64,000 bases of DNA from Adiantum capillus-veneris (GCA_014529385.2 CM043946.1:20576577-20640576), one strand, 5' to 3'. Counted from the first letter of the stretch, positions 44,458 to 57,184 are shown. The notes: generated from the sequence alone by a model not told the origin. Numbers and translations: made by a program.

Positions 44458-44783
44458 ATTAGTATCAGAGCAGGTCACGTCCTCCTGGGCTTAGTCGCCA
44501 GCTGCTCCAGCACACACCTGCTCACTTTCTCCGATTTTAGTGAGCTTTGGCAAGCGTTCGCAGGTCGACAAATATTTTGATTTGGGCTCATTTCGGCCTC
44601 CGTTTCCACTACATGCAATACTGCACAGGCTATTTTGTCATTTTGTGCAAAATTTCTGTCAGTGTCGTTTTCTGCATAACAAGTGCCTTATAGTCTTCTA
44701 CGGTTTGTGCTATATAGCACAGGTTGTTCCCGCTTCGTTTCTCCTATTTTCGGGTAGTTTTCACATCAGGTGCAACATTTACC

Positions 44784-47700
44784 ATGGCCGACAACAACAA
44801 CACAGATGTGTTCAAGATGTTTGCTGTTGAGGACAGGTTGGATGGGGACAACTACCCTATGTGGGCTTATATGATGCAACATGTTCTTGTGTCAAAGGGT
44901 GTCTAGAACATTGTGCAATGCATTGATGTACGTCCTAGTTCTGAGAATGTAGGCGATGTTGAGGATGCTGCAGGTCTTGTTGCAAGGATTGCAACTGTTA
45001 GAGTTGTTTTGCCTACAATAGAACAAGCTCGTTGGGATGTTAAGGATGCACAGGCTCATGCATTGATTGCGTTGTCTGTGAAGCGCACCATTGTTTCTCA
45101 CATCCGTTCAGCAAAATCTGCAAAACAGGCTTGGGATATTCTAGCAGGTCTTTATGCAAGCCGCAAATGAGGCTAAAATTACTTTGCTGCATAAAGAACT
45201 GGAGTCAAATATTATGCATGAGGAAGATGATATGGACACTTTCCTTGCTAGTGTCAAGGATATCAATGAGCAACTTATTTCTGCAGGTGAAGTTATTTCA
45301 GAGAGTTCCCTTGTGCAGACTATTCTTGATGCCTTACCAGATTCTTACCAGACGTTTGCTATTACTTGGAGACTTACGACCCAAGGAAATCTAGAAGTTG
45401 TCAATTTTGATGCATTATGCACATTGTTGTTGCAAAAGTCACTTTCTAGAAAAACAGGACTAAACAGTGTGTAGTTGAACAGGCTTTTATTGCTTCTCAA
45501 AGAAAGGGTGGTAACAACAATGCAGCCACTTCTTATGGTTCTGTTGCGAGTGGTAAAAATTCTGTTCCTAATGCTTCTGCTGGCAGCAATTTGTCTGAAA
45601 ATTCTCGTGAGAAGGGCAAAAAGAAGATGCATTGGCATTATTGTAAAGCCAATGATCACTTGATCAAGTCGTGTCCTAAGTTGAAGGCCAAAGAGGCTAA
45701 GAAGAAAGAGGGTGGTTCCACTGAAAATGCTGGCTCCACTACAAATACAGCCATTGTTGAGTCTTCTCTGAAAGGAGACTGTGTTGCTGATGTTGATGCA
45801 GAATGGGCTTTTAGCGTAGAGTGCACTTACAATCCTGCTGTCCATGATGCATGCTTGTCAGTTGCTGCAGATTCACATGTGTGGTATTTCGACAGTGGTG
45901 CTACAAAGCACATTACCTCACATCGTGAATTGTTTACCTCTCTCGAGTCTATCCCTCATGGAAATTCAGTCACTTGTGCCAACGCCTCTTATCCAGTTCA
46001 GGGACTTGGAAAGATTGTGATCACTGCTGCTAATGGCAGTTCCTTCACACTTGTTGATGCACTTTATGTACCTGGGATCAAGAAGAATCTCTTGTCTGTA
46101 TCCGCACTTGCTAGACTTGGACTTGTAGTCAAATTTGTGGATGACAGATGTATAATTCATGATCTCAGTTTTGGTGATGAAATTGTTGCATCTGGGCTTT
46201 GTGCCGTGGACTGTATAAGCTCACTTTGTATGACAAGTGTGGACAAAATTTTGCAAATGCTGTTGCAAATTCAAGGGCTATTTCAGATGCAAAACTTTGG
46301 CATGTACGTTTTGGTCATCTGAATTTTGCCAGTTTGCTACGTTTGCAGAAATCTGATGTGGTTGCTTCTTTGCCGCCGCTTGAAGCACCTGTCAAACATG
46401 TTTGTGAAGGCTGTATTTTGGGTAAGATGCAGCGTTCTAAATTTCCAAAGGATGGTTCAGTTCGGGCCACATGCAGGTTGCAGCTAGTGCATAGTGATGT
46501 TTGTGGGCCCATGCAAACTCCGTCCTTGGGCAATTACTTGTACTTCGTGACTTTCATTGATGAATACTCCAGGCATGCATGGGAATTTCCGCTTAAAGCG
46601 AAGTCCGAAGCTTTTATGTGCTTCAAACAATTTCTGTCTATGGCGGAAAATGTCTCCAAATGTACTATGGGCACCCTCCGTTCCGATTGAGGGGGGGAGT
46701 ATATGTCTCATGAATTTAATGCATTTCTGATGTACAGTGCCTTATACACCTCAACAAAATGGTGTTGCTGAGAGGAAAAACAGGTCACTGACGCAAATGG
46801 CACCATATATGGTAAAAAGTCAAGCTTTGCCGCATTCTCTTTGGCTTGAGGCCATCATGTGTGCCACTTATGTACTTAACAGGTGTCCTACGAAAGCTTT
46901 GCAATCCATTACTCCATATGAAGCATGGCATGATAGAAAGCCTTCTATTGAGAACATGCGTGATTTTGGCTGTTTGGCATATGCTTTGGTGCCACAAGTG
47001 CAGTGCAGAAAATTGGGTGATAAGGCTGTGAAATGTATTTTTGTTGGTTATAGTGCTGAAAGCAAAGGTTACAGGTTGTATCATCCACAAAAAAAGGTAT
47101 TCTGGTTTCACTGGATGTAGTGTTTGTGGAAGATTCTGTTCAGCCCTTGCTGTCATGTACTAGAGATAGTAATGTAAGCTCACAGGACATTTATGACACT
47201 TTGTTGCCTCTTTTCAATGGTGGAAATACGAATGTAAGTTCCAATGAGGCACATGTACAACCTATGGGGGTTTTTGAAAATGTTACAGATCAGCCTATTA
47301 CTGATGCAGATGTACATGATGTACTTGATGAGGAAAGGGCTGAAAATGAGCAGGCTAGAGGTATGCCAAAATGGCGGGTGCACACTTTGCGTGACAATAA
47401 ATTGGATGCACCTTTGTCTAGTCGTACTGGTTTAGACTCTCGCCATGCATCTTATGCATCAGATTGTTATGCGTTGGCTTTGTCTAGCTTACATGATGTT
47501 GAGGAGCCTCTGTCTTTTGATGAAGCACAGAATTCAAAAAATTGGATGGCTGCCATGCAATCAGAATATGATGCACTTATAGAAAATGACACATGGACTT
47601 TATGTGATATGCCTCCTCGCAAAAAGGCCATTGGTATGAAGTGGGTTTACAAGTTAAAACACAAGGCGGATGGTGAGATCGATCGCCATAAGGCTCGACT

Positions 47701-49043
47701 TGTTGCAAAAGGTTATGCACAGCAAAAAGGCATAGATTATGAAGAGACTTTTGCCCCCACTTGTCGTATGACTACTGGATGTTTTCTATGTGCATTGGCT
47801 GCTCATTTTGGTTGGGATGTACATCAATCAGACATTGTTACTTCTTTCTTGAATGGTGACATATTTGAGGAAGGTTATGTAACGCAGCCTCGCGGTTTTG
47901 TCATAAAAGGACAAGAGGACAAAGTGTGCAGATGTAAGAAGGCTTTGTATGGGTTGAAGCAATCTCCTCGTGCTTGGTATGAGAAAGCTGAGACTCATTT
48001 GGTTAAACGAGGCTTTCGTAACAGCCCAACAGAAAGCACATTATATGTAAAGCGTGAGGGTGATGTACTTCTCATTGTGGTTCTTTATGTCGATGATTTG
48101 TTGATCACTGGACCAAATGAGAGACATATTGCTGAATTTAAGGCTGATTTGAATGGTACTTTCAAGATGAAAGATTTGGGGCTGTTGCATCATTACTTGG
48201 GTATACAGTTTAAGCAGTGTGATGGTGGTATTGCCTTGTGTCAGAAAAGTTACATAGAGACATTGCTATGTAAGTTTGGACTTGAGGATTGCAAACCTAT
48301 TGCCACTCCCATGGAAACAGGTTTGATGTTGAGTCTACATGATGCTGGCGATCCTACTAATGCCACTCTTTAGTAAACTGTTGTTGGTTGCCTCATTTAT
48401 GTATGCAACACGATGCCAGATATTCAATTTGCAGTCTCACAGGTCAGCAGTTTTATGCATAGCCCAGGGTCTAAGCATTGGCAGGCTGTCAAGAGGATTT
48501 TCTGCTACCTTTGTGGAACTTTACATCTTGGCTTGTTTTATCCCAAGGGGGGGATCATTGCCGCCAGACTTACATGCTTTTTCGGACTCAAATTGGGCTG
48601 GTTGTTTTGACACGCGAGTGTCCACAAGTGGTTTTTGTTTCATGCTTGGCAGTTCATGTATATCATGGTTGAGCAAGAAGCAACCTACTGTGGCCACTTC
48701 GAGTTGTGAGGCTGAGTACATGGTAGTCTTCACAGCTACGGTTGAGTGTGTATGGCTCAGACGCCTTATGGATGATTTGGGTGTTGGACATGACACTGCC
48801 TACACTATCTACACTGACAGTCAGAGCGCATTGGCAGTTGCGAGGAACCCACTGTTTCATGCTCGCACAAAGCACATTGAGGTGCATTACCACTATGTCA
48901 GGGAGAGGCTCTCAACAGGAGAGATCAACTTGGCTTATGTGCCAACACAGGACAACCTTGCATATATTTTCACAAAGGCATTGTCTCGTGAGAAGCTTGA
49001 AGCTTTCTGCAAAGCTTTGGGCTTACTCCCCTTTGTGGACTGA
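44784..49043 (+). pseudogene. copia-3 gag-pol, broken
   Basis: Gag starts at the ATG at 44784 (MADNNNTDVFKMF). Lesions include a TGG-to-TAG stop at 44905-44907, a 1-bp insertion near 45167, a stop near 45474, a frame change near 46200, a TGA in RSD, stop, GGEY at 46688-46690, a deletion of about 25 bp near 46730, and a stop near 48372. Between them are intact motifs: the knuckle region (HYCKANDHLIKSC), protease YFDSGATKHIT, the integrase HHCC finger and core, RT with LYVDDLLITG, and RNase H ending FCKALGLLPFVD. The domain order is GAG-PR-INT-RT-RNH. It cannot make its own enzymes, yet its LTRs are similar enough to show recent mobility. Confidence 0.9.
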
Positions 49044-49118
49044 TCATGTCCTCAAGGCATGGCACTTCCCTTTACTCATGTGCCAGCTCTCGTTCACCGC
49101 ATCACTCCAGGGGGGATT

Positions 49119-49346
49119 TGCTACCATATACATGTGGTAGTGATGTGTGTGAACACACTAGGACCGCTGAGGAATTTTTTTCCCTCTTTAGGAGGTTTTT
49201 TCCCTCGAGCATTGTATATACGCCCATCACTCTAGGGCTATCCATCTTTCCATTGCACACTAAGTAACACACTCTCTATTGTGTGCCTTGAGCTTCCTTC
49301 ATCTTCTCCAAGCTGTGTGTGTTTCTCTGCAACCCTAATTCCAACA
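49119..49346 (+). repeat. copia-3 3' LTR
   Basis: 228 bp, matching 44230-44457. It is followed by the CTCTC target duplication. Confidence 0.93.
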
Positions 49347-49351
49347 CTCTC

Positions 49352-49515
49352 AAACCAATCAAAAGTTCTTGATACTCTGCAATATTATTACTTAATTGAT
49401 CCCCCAAAAGGAATCCAAAAAAATAGCATCCTCCTCGGGTGGGTATATGACAATACCACGACTTCCAACCTTCTTTTTGCCGCGACAAGCTCCATCAACG
49501 TAAAGAGACCAAAGA
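49352..49515 (-). pseudogene. G2 second RNase H, N-terminal piece (downstream of integrase)
   Basis: Minus-strand frames give a SLYVDGACRGKK start (catalytic-type Asp codon at 49496-49494) and, after a frame change, NNIAEYQELLIGL. Both are hallmark RNase H strings seen in the extra RNase H of Tat elements. It is cut by copia-3 and continues at 44229. It lies after integrase in the direction of transcription. Confidence 0.75.
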
Positions 49516-49559
49516 GAAGACTCACCACCATCATCTGCAACAAGGAACAAGATCACATC

Positions 49560-50530
49560 CAATAAGGTTTAATTTTATCAAAACTGGTTTTCGTGGGAAA
49601 ACCATGTCCCATCCATTTTTGCAAGTTGGGCCTTGTTCCTAGGAAAGACTTTCACAATATGATAAGACCAGACCACACATTGCTCAAATTCTCGGGGAAC
49701 AACTCATGACATGCATCATACAAGAGAACTAATTGCCCATCCTCAAAGTTGTAGGTTCTAGCCTTCTTTGATCTTTGTTTTGTTTGACGCTTCTTTGCTA
49801 CCTCTTGGTGTAAATAGGGTCTCTACCTCCACTCATCTAGGTGCTCTAATGTCCTCAACATCTCTTTTAAACTCTCCTCCAAAGGCAAGGAATGTGCATA
49901 CATAAAACGCAAAGTGGCAAGTTCATGCTCAAGTGGTAGCACATACTCTCAACCATAGACTAGAGAAAAGAGTGAAACATGTGGCCTCCTTAAAAGTAGT
50001 GTTATATGCCCACACATCCGCTGGTAGTTTCTCATCCCAATCCCTCTTATTCATATCCACTGATTTCCTCAAAATGATAACTAAAGTCTTATTGGTGCTC
50101 TCAACTTGCCCGTTGGTAGAAGGCTTATAAGGAGTGGTTTTATCATGTCTAATATTAAAATAAGAATTGAGATCCTCAAGAAAATCATTAAGAAAGTGTG
50201 TCCCCCTATTGGATACAAGTTCTAATGGTGCCATAAAATGACAAATAACATGATCAATCAAGAATGAAGCAGTAGTGTGTGCATCATCACTCCTCACCAC
50301 TCTAGCCTCAAACCGCTTTGACAAGTAATCAGTTGCAGCAATGATGTAGGATTCCTAAGCTTAGATGTAGGAGTGATAGGCCCAACATAGTCAATGCCCC
50401 ACTTCTCAAATGGTAATGTGGCCAGTATAGGGTTGTTAGGTCATAAATGATTCTCAAGGAGGGTGGATCTCTAGAAAACATCACACCTCTTACATCACTC
50501 AAACGAGTCCTTAAACACACTAGGCCACCA
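49560..50530 (-). pseudogene. G2 integrase remnant
   Basis: The best block (50324-49929) has a Ty3 integrase core: a SNRGTHF segment where the catalytic Asp has become Asn, then KPSTNGQVESTNK with the Glu retained. Downstream, about 49700-49570 encodes a GP(Y/F)-type module (WSGPYHIVKVFPRNKAQL in a broken frame). The zinc finger is too decayed to place. Confidence 0.75.
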
Positions 50531-50879
50531 ATACCCTGCTCTCAAAATCTTCAATGCAGTCAACTTCCCTACAAAATGCCTCCCACATGCACTATCATGA
50601 CACTCTTTTAGAATACAAGGGATCTCTTCCTATGCAACACAACGATGATAAATGCCCTCAAACCCCTTTTGATATAAAGAACCATCAATGATAGAGAAAT
50701 TTTGTGCATGGGTAACTAATCCTTTCTCTGCAGCTTTACTCGTGTCTCAGGGAAATTCTAGGGTAGACAAATAATGAGCAATTTGGTCTTACCACTCTCA
50801 AGAAGGCTTAATATGAAACAAATCAGGCTCAAGTACGACAGGCTCATCAGTACAGGGAGACACATCAGCCAAGCAATTC

Positions 50880-52120
50880 ACAAGATTTTGTAATGTAGGA
50901 AATTTGGATTTAAGTACATAATCAAAGGTTTGCAACTCAACAAGCCAGCACATAATATGTTCAAGGGCTCCAGATTATTCATAATAAGATGTAATGAGTC
51001 CTTTGTAATGTATATAACAGAGTGCTGCATATATAAATATGTGCAAAACTTCCTGGCACTCTCAGCAATAGCTAAACAAGCCCGCTCTACCCAAGTGTAA
51101 CGTGTCTCGGTATCTTTAAGCTTGCAACTATAATATGCAATGGAATGCCACTTTTTATCATAAAGTTGGGCAATACAACTAGATAAAACAGAATGCGAGC
51201 AAGCGGAAAATAAATGAAAAGGTGTGAAAGCATCTCGTGGCTTAAGAATAGGAGCCTTAGTAAATGCACTTTTAAGAGAATAAAAAGAGGTCTCTTGAGG
51301 TGTCCCCCAAATAAACTTTTGCTCAAACCTTCAAAGTGTATTAAGTGGTAAAATAAGATGAGCCATATCTTTAATAGAACAGCTATAATGCTTAGAAGCC
51401 CCAAGAAAGCCTCTAACTTGAGGAATGGTAGTAGGTGCAAATGTAAGGAGGGATTCAACCTTTATAGGGTCCATAGCTATCCTATGTGCACTAATAAGAT
51501 GTCCCAATAAAATGCAATAGGAGACTCAAAACACACACTTACAAAAATTCAATGCAATGGACTTCTCTTGACACTTTTGAAACACATAATGGAGATCTTT
51601 AAGAAAATATTTTTCGTGTGGTTCCCACGCCTATGTCGTCCATAAATATTTTGAGAAAGTCTATAAGGTCATCACAAATACTCTCATGCTTATACTTTTG
51701 ATAAGATGTCCCATAATTGCATAACCCAAATGGCATGACATGATATACAAATGTCCCAAAGATGGTGGTAAAAGTGGTTTTAAGCTTATCTTCATCAGCT
51801 ATGACTATCTGGTTGTATCCTGAGAACCCATTCATAAATTCATAAATCTGCCTCCTAGCTGAAGCATCTAGAATCTGATCAATAAATTAAGGCAAAGGAT
51901 AGTAGTATTTGATGGTAGCCTTATTAAGTTGTTTATAATCAACACATATATGAAGCTGCTTATTTTTCTTGGGTACAACAACAAAAGGGGAAACCCACTC
52001 AGTGTTATCCACGAGAAAAATTATCCCAGCCTCTAAAAGTTTTTTTATCTCCATATAGATCCCCTCTCTAAAATGTTGTGGAAATCTACCCTGATGTTAA
52101 ATTACGGGAACAACACTTGG
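50880..52120 (-). pseudogene. G2 reverse transcriptase and first RNase H remnant
   Basis: The minus strand shows the RT segments NTEWVSPFVVVPKK, CVDYKQLNKAT, MNGFSGYNQI, VMPFGLCN and IFMDD (about 52025-51640). They are followed by an RNase H remnant (about 51400-50900) with HSIAYYSCKLKDTETRY and WVERACLAIAESARKF. Stops and shifts are frequent. Confidence 0.8.
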
Positions 52121-52285
52121 CTTAAGTGGAATGCGATGCACAACTAACTCGTGTGGGAAACCACTCTAGCTTGTAATAGAAGAAGGATAAGTTGGAAAAA
52201 CCACTCGTGAAGATCCTCTACCCAACAACAACTGTCCTCTAGGGATATCAATAACACAGTCGGTCCGCCATATCCAAGGTCTCCT

Positions 52286-54466
52286 CTAAAGAAGATGGTA
52301 CTGCCCGGGTCCCGGACTAAGCTGCAAAACATAACAATCAATCTCCACAGTTCGGCCCACCACAATAACATGCAAACCTTGGATGAAACCTTCAGCACTC
52401 ACAGAACAATGATCACCCTTGCGTAACCCAGTAACAGGAATTCCATTAAAAGATATCCCAAGCTTGGCAAAGGTGGTGTAACTCAAAACATTGATGCCCG
52501 AGCCTCCATCAACTATAGTATGTGGGATCACAAGCTGGTGTCATGCACTCCACTCAGGGACACTCTCACTCAACAAGAAGGGAATCTACCTTTTGAACAA
52601 CAGGAATAATAGGACTCACCCCCTTGGAAGAACCCAAAGCTCTGCAGTACATCCTCAAAAGGGCACAACTAGAAGGAGAAGTGACATGGTAAACTTCCTT
52701 CGATTAAAACAGAAACAAGGTCAAAAGAAGGTATAGGAGGGAATAAATTACTTGGGGTAGGGTGAGGACAAACATGAAGAGGTTGGGGCAAAGGGCCGGG
52801 AACGGGAACCAACATGGGTGGGTGGGTGGGTAGCAACATCAGGTGTAGGGTCTCTCTACTCAACAAATTTCTCTTTTCCCTTAAAGTTTCGTGTAATGGA
52901 ATGCACAAGCAATGCATCATAATCAATCATATTAACTGATGGATTATTGGTTGTTGTGGGTGCCAAACTAGAAGAAGCCATGGTTGGAGAACTAGGAGAC
53001 CCTCTTTGTTAAAGTGTCCAACTAGGGCCTGGAGGTCTCTCATTCTAGCTACGATGGGTTATGGGACCAAGTGGTGGTAATGTAGAGTTTCTATTCATCA
53101 TGTGGTGCATCTTAATATAACTCTTTACCCAAACATCTCTCATAATTGCAGATGACCGTGGGAAAATATTTGAAAAGATGGTCGTGTACGCCACAAGATC
53201 GACACACAATCTTAGTGGGATTAGGCTCAAGGCGACGAGTGGACGACAAATTTTGTTGGCGTATCAAAAAGTACAATCTAGAGTAACAGCTTTCATGTTT
53301 TCATTTAACTGGTTCATGTAATTAGTCATCGTGTCTTTCAAGTCCCCAATCCTAGGTGCAGTTCTCTCATAACCATTCCCATCCTTGTGATGCATGGAAG
53401 GTGAAGTGGTAGAAGTAGATTGAGGATAAGTCACAAAAGGTTGGGGAGCATGAGAAATAGGTTCCAAGACACGGGGAGAGGTGGATAAAGATTAAGTGTT
53501 AATAGTGGGTGTGGGTGCTGAGAGCAAAATAGACTGTGGTGTAGCTTGAAGTTGGAGTGGGGTAACAGATGGTAATTGCAGAGGTGGTGTCAATTGTAAT
53601 TGGGGTACATAACATGGGGCTTGTAAAGATAAACTAGGAGTAGACATGGGTAAATAGTGTGGCGCTAGCAACGAGTAGAATGATGGAGATGGCATCGCAA
53701 CTAGTTGTGGTTCATAAGCACCCCTGTAGGAACTCTCCACATTAACAATAATCCTGATAGCAGTATTTAAATACTTTGGAGCTTGAGCCCTCACTCAAAT
53801 TTGAATAGGAGGATGCAACCCCCTAGGAAATGATTCCATGATGGTAAGTGGATCAATGTTGAAAGTGGGAGTATAATGGTCGATAAAATTCTTGAACCTC
53901 GTGGTGGCTTGCACAATCCTTTCATGAGGATAATTTTGCTTAAAGGAGCGCAACCGCTCAAGAAATGATAAAAAGTTTGGAGGTTTGCGAAAAGCGGGTA
54001 ACAATTTATGCTCAAAATCGGTAAAAGTAGGAATAGAGTTTCCTTGCAGCTTGGAAAACCAATGCGAAGCTTCACTTTTAAGTATGGTGCTAAAATAAGT
54101 CATTACTTGTCCCTCTTCGACAATGTGCCACGTCAAACAAGCGATTTTAAAATTGTTTACATGAGCTACAGGATCTTCCAAGGGCAACCCATGAAATGTT
54201 GGGAGTGGGATGAGTGGTGCATCAGGGCGAGCGATATTAGCTGGTTACACTAGGGGTGACTGGATTGCAAAAGGTTGAGCCATGATGAGAATATAAACAG
54301 AAAATGAGATACTCGATGGACTTTTTCCTGGTATTGGAATTTGTTGTTGTGAAGGAGTTGCAGGGATAGAATTCCCTTGTAATGATTTTTCCTTTTCCCT
54401 TCTATGATGTCTCTTGGTTCGCTCACTCTCCCTAAGATGTTCTCGCCACACTTTATCATTGTGCAT
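52286..54466 (-). pseudogene. G2 gag and protease remnant
   Basis: Gag-like blocks lie at 54459-54250 and 54187-53795 (with SHWFSKLQGNSIPTFTDFEH, a retrotransposon-gag signature). Pro/Gln-rich spacer frames follow (53794-53045). The protease block (52531-52286) has TIVDGGSGINVLS, the DGG form seen in Tat-type proteases. Each block is bounded by stops. Confidence 0.75.
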
Positions 54467-54519
54467 ACATCCCCTTTTCAGGTAGGTTCGTGTGGCAGAA
54501 CCTCGACTAAGTCAAGGTC

Positions 54520-54534
54520 CCACCATGCGTTCCA
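54520..54534 (-). other. G2 primer-binding-site candidate
   Basis: On the minus strand TGGAACGCATGGTGG starts 1 nt inside the 5' LTR edge, the expected position. The tRNA is not identified. Confidence 0.4.
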
Positions 54535-54535
54535 T

Positions 54536-55329
54536 TGTTTGATAAAATTCTAAACAATCAAGGGCCGCAAGGCAAAGAGCAAAGACCCCCCAGATACCCA
54601 ACAAAGATAGTATAAAAAATGGAATAGAAACCCCCAAAGCCCAAAGAGAAAGATAAGGACCTAGAGAAAATATAGTGTGCCAGATGTCTACTGCCAAGTA
54701 GCACTGGAGTGGCTGGAGTATAGACAAACACTGGCGAATGACAAACACAGTACGAGCACAATATGGTGATGATTGATTGAAAAAATGATGTAGAGAATGC
54801 TTACACGAGCCGACAAAATGGAAATAGGTATAAATTGGTGTTTGTATTATGATATATGAGCGCAACCCACTTTTACAGATAATTGCTTTGTTTTTATATC
54901 AAGGTTCGAGCAAGAGAGAGAAAACTTAGCTCACAACTGCTGCGTCAAAAGTCAAAACTTGATGACAAGGCCTAGAGGGATTCTCACGACCCTCGAGGGT
55001 TGAATTTAACAAAGCTTCAATATTATTTATAAATTACAAACTCTAAAAGAAGTTTGCTACGAGTGGCTATATGAAAGCGAAAGTGCGTGAAGTGCGTGAA
55101 TAGCTAGAGATAAAGCAACCTCTGAGGTTTGACGGTTGTCTTGGCTTCAGTGTGCCGTTGTGGTGGCACTCAAAATCTGCAAGCAAAATTAAACTGAGCA
55201 GGAGAGCACCTCTCGCCGTTTGATGGTGATCCGCTCTCTCTCTCCCTCAGTTTGAATGCAACCTCACTACCTCTCTCACTCTCACTTTCCACTTGAATGC
55301 ACTCTCTCTACTTCTCTCTCTTCCAGTCA
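54536..55329 (-). repeat. G2 5' LTR
   Basis: About 794 bp, pairing with 41497-42321. It ends close to a poly-C/CT tract, so the outer boundary is approximate. Confidence 0.75.
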
Positions 55330-55341
55330 ATGAGTGCTTCT

Positions 55342-55358
55342 CCCCCCCCCCCCCCCCC

Positions 55359-55409
<51 letters not shown>
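55342..55409. repeat. poly-C (28) followed by CT array
   Basis: Homopolymeric C at 55342-55369, then CT repeats to 55409. Length in an assembly may be unreliable. Confidence 0.95.
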
Positions 55410-55411
<2 letters not shown>

Positions 55412-55417
55412 GTCCCT

Positions 55418-55505
55418 AACCTTCACGCTAGTAGAACTACATAAGCTCCATGTGCCACCAGACGCAGCGCTGAGTGCTCGCTTGCTTGTATTATAAAAGG
55501 AGGGC
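55418..55505 (+). promoter_or_regulatory. orphan copy of the Em-gene core promoter
   Basis: About 87 bp aligns without gaps to 57104-57190, the proximal promoter of the Em gene. Matching parts include TGCCACCAGACGCAGCGCTG and TATTATAAAAGGAGG. TATAAAA is at 55492-55498. The G-box CACGTG of the Em promoter is CATGTG here (55449-55454), with the same 43-bp spacing to the TATA box. No LEA coding sequence follows, so it is probably the remnant of a duplicated Em gene or a promoter fragment moved by a transposon. Confidence 0.75.
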
Positions 55506-56424
55506 TTCCTCCATGGTGGGAAGGAGGCATCGATAGTTAAGCCTTGAGTAGGTGACATGCGAGGTGGGGAGTAGCACCCGGGGGGTTCACCTCAAAATGT
55601 AAGTGTAGCACGTGAGTTCACCCAGAGAGGTTTTTTATATACCAAAGAGTTACAAAACTACATGTACAAGAGGGATTTGAAATTGGAAAATTGAAAAGAA
55701 GTTACAGGTTTATAAAGGAAGAGGGATCTTTTAATTTTGATGAAGTGTGTGTGTAGAGGGGTTAAAAAAATATCTCTTGAATGCACGTGCTATAGGTATT
55801 TTTAAAAGGTGCCCCCCCCCCCCAAACGAGTATATAGATGTAGTATGTTTGAAACCATGTAGTAATTGAAAGAGTACATAGATCAATGAGGCACAGTGGA
55901 CTTAACCATTCTAAATTTGTTCAGTGACCATCCTCTCTTTAACTTTAGAGCTCCCAACTTACACTTACAAGAGACACAACCAAATGTATCCATTAGATTA
56001 AATTAGATGCCACTTTGGGAATGTAACCTCGTGTGTGTGTTTAAGCACCCACAAATCCACCTTAACAAGTAGGTGGATATAAAGGTATCTTTAGATTGTT
56101 CCCGCTAGTATATATAATATGGTGTGTGGTCTTGTACACTAGCTAGAGATGTGTAAAATAGTAGTTGTTAGTTGTTATAATAGTAGGATTATTATTACTT
56201 AACCATTTTCTAATTGTTTAATATTGTTATATTCAACAAAATTATTGTTGTTTAGCCACATAGTTCCACTATGCACACACGCTTATATTGTACTAGGAAC
56301 ATGCATTGTGTACATACTACAGGATTAGTGTTATTTAGCCACATAGTTCCACTATGCACACACGATTATATTGTATTGTGCATTATGCACACACAATTAT
56401 CTTGTACTATACTTATGCACAATG

Positions 56425-56455
<31 letters not shown>

Positions 56456-56920
56456 GGGGGATAAATATACGAGGTTTGTTCCTATGACTTCAAAATTGCC
56501 CATAATACTCATACTGGTAACTTTGTTATTATATTGCCTAGAATCGTCATAGATTCCATTGAGCCAATGGCTTGCCTTGCAATTCACCCTGCAATTCAGG
56601 CCTCAAATTTGAATGATAGGATAGGTATTCGAATTGGTACAGCCGCAAGTTAAATCTGCGATAGACCACTCATGCAAAGGCATGCTCTGTAGAGACCTTG
56701 TCAATTGTTCTTTTCATTTAAAAATGTGTTCGACCATGCCCTGGCCCTACCCCGGCGATCTCCATCACTGTTGTGCGAGCCCCGTCTTCTTGCGTCACTG
56801 TTGTCGTCGACTCCTCCGACGAGCCCCGTCCTACTACGGTGCTACCTGGCCCTGGTTGCCTCTGCCTCCCCTTTTGGCCTTCTGAGTTGGCACGCTTCTT
56901 TTTTGCTTTTCAGGCCAAAG
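55506..56920. other. spacer upstream of the Em gene, no gene seen
   Basis: AT-rich, with a poly-C run (about 55813-55824) and a CT array (56429-56455). A partial duplication around TAGCCACATAGTTCCACTATG recurs at about 56254 and 56336. RY-type CATGCA lies at 56671-56676. Confidence 0.5.
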
Positions 56921-56922
56921 GA

Positions 56923-57028
56923 GTATCTCCTGAAGATTCTAATCAAATAGATTTTTCTAGATGTGTACGACATACGTATCTCCTGAAGATTCTAATCAAA
57001 TAGATTTTTCTACATGTGTACGACACAC
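56923..57028. repeat. 53-bp tandem duplication in the Em upstream region
   Basis: TATCTCCTGAAGATTCTAAT and the following bases occur at 56924 and again at 56977, nearly identical. Confidence 0.9.
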
Positions 57029-57090
57029 TCTTGTTCTTGAATCTTCTCTTGTGGACATGTCTACAGAAGGAGTTAAATGAGCAAGGTGGG

Positions 57091-57184
57091 GACGTGCCAT
57101 TTCAACCTTCGCGCTGGTAAAACTACGTAGGCTCCACGTGCCACCAGACGCAGCGCTGCGTACTTGCTCGCTTGTATTATAAAA
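57091..57184 (+). promoter_or_regulatory. Em gene promoter: two ACGTG elements and TATA box
   Basis: ACGTG at 57092-57096 and a perfect G-box CACGTG at 57135-57140 are ABRE-type sites, which bind bZIP factors and drive ABA and late-seed or spore expression of Em genes. TATAAAA at 57178-57184 lies 43 bp beyond the G-box and about 145 bp before the start codon. RY elements lie at 56671-56686. Confidence 0.7.

Larger units (their letters stand above)
44230..49346 (+). mobile_element. copia-3: Ty1/copia retrotransposon, same family as copia-2
   Basis: Complete 5.1-kb plus-strand element with 228-bp LTRs (44230-44457 and 49119-49346) that differ at about four positions, target duplications CTCTC (44225-44229 and 49347-49351), a PBS and a purine tract (AGGGGGGATT). 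It inserted into the second RNase H of G2. Coding is broken. Confidence 0.95.
41497..55329 (-). mobile_element. G2: old Ty3/gypsy retrotransposon, interrupted by LINE, SINE and copia-3
   Basis: Two diverged direct repeats, 41497-42321 and 54536-55329 (about 800 bp, TGTYTGRTAAA start), bracket minus-strand gag, protease, RT, RNase H, integrase and a second RNase H remnant. Three later insertions lie inside. LTR divergence is clearly the highest in the window (by eye over 10%), and frames are shattered. The DGGSG protease motif, FMDD RT motif and second RNase H suggest the Tat lineage. No target duplication is found at the proposed ends, so the outer boundaries carry some uncertainty. Confidence 0.8.
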
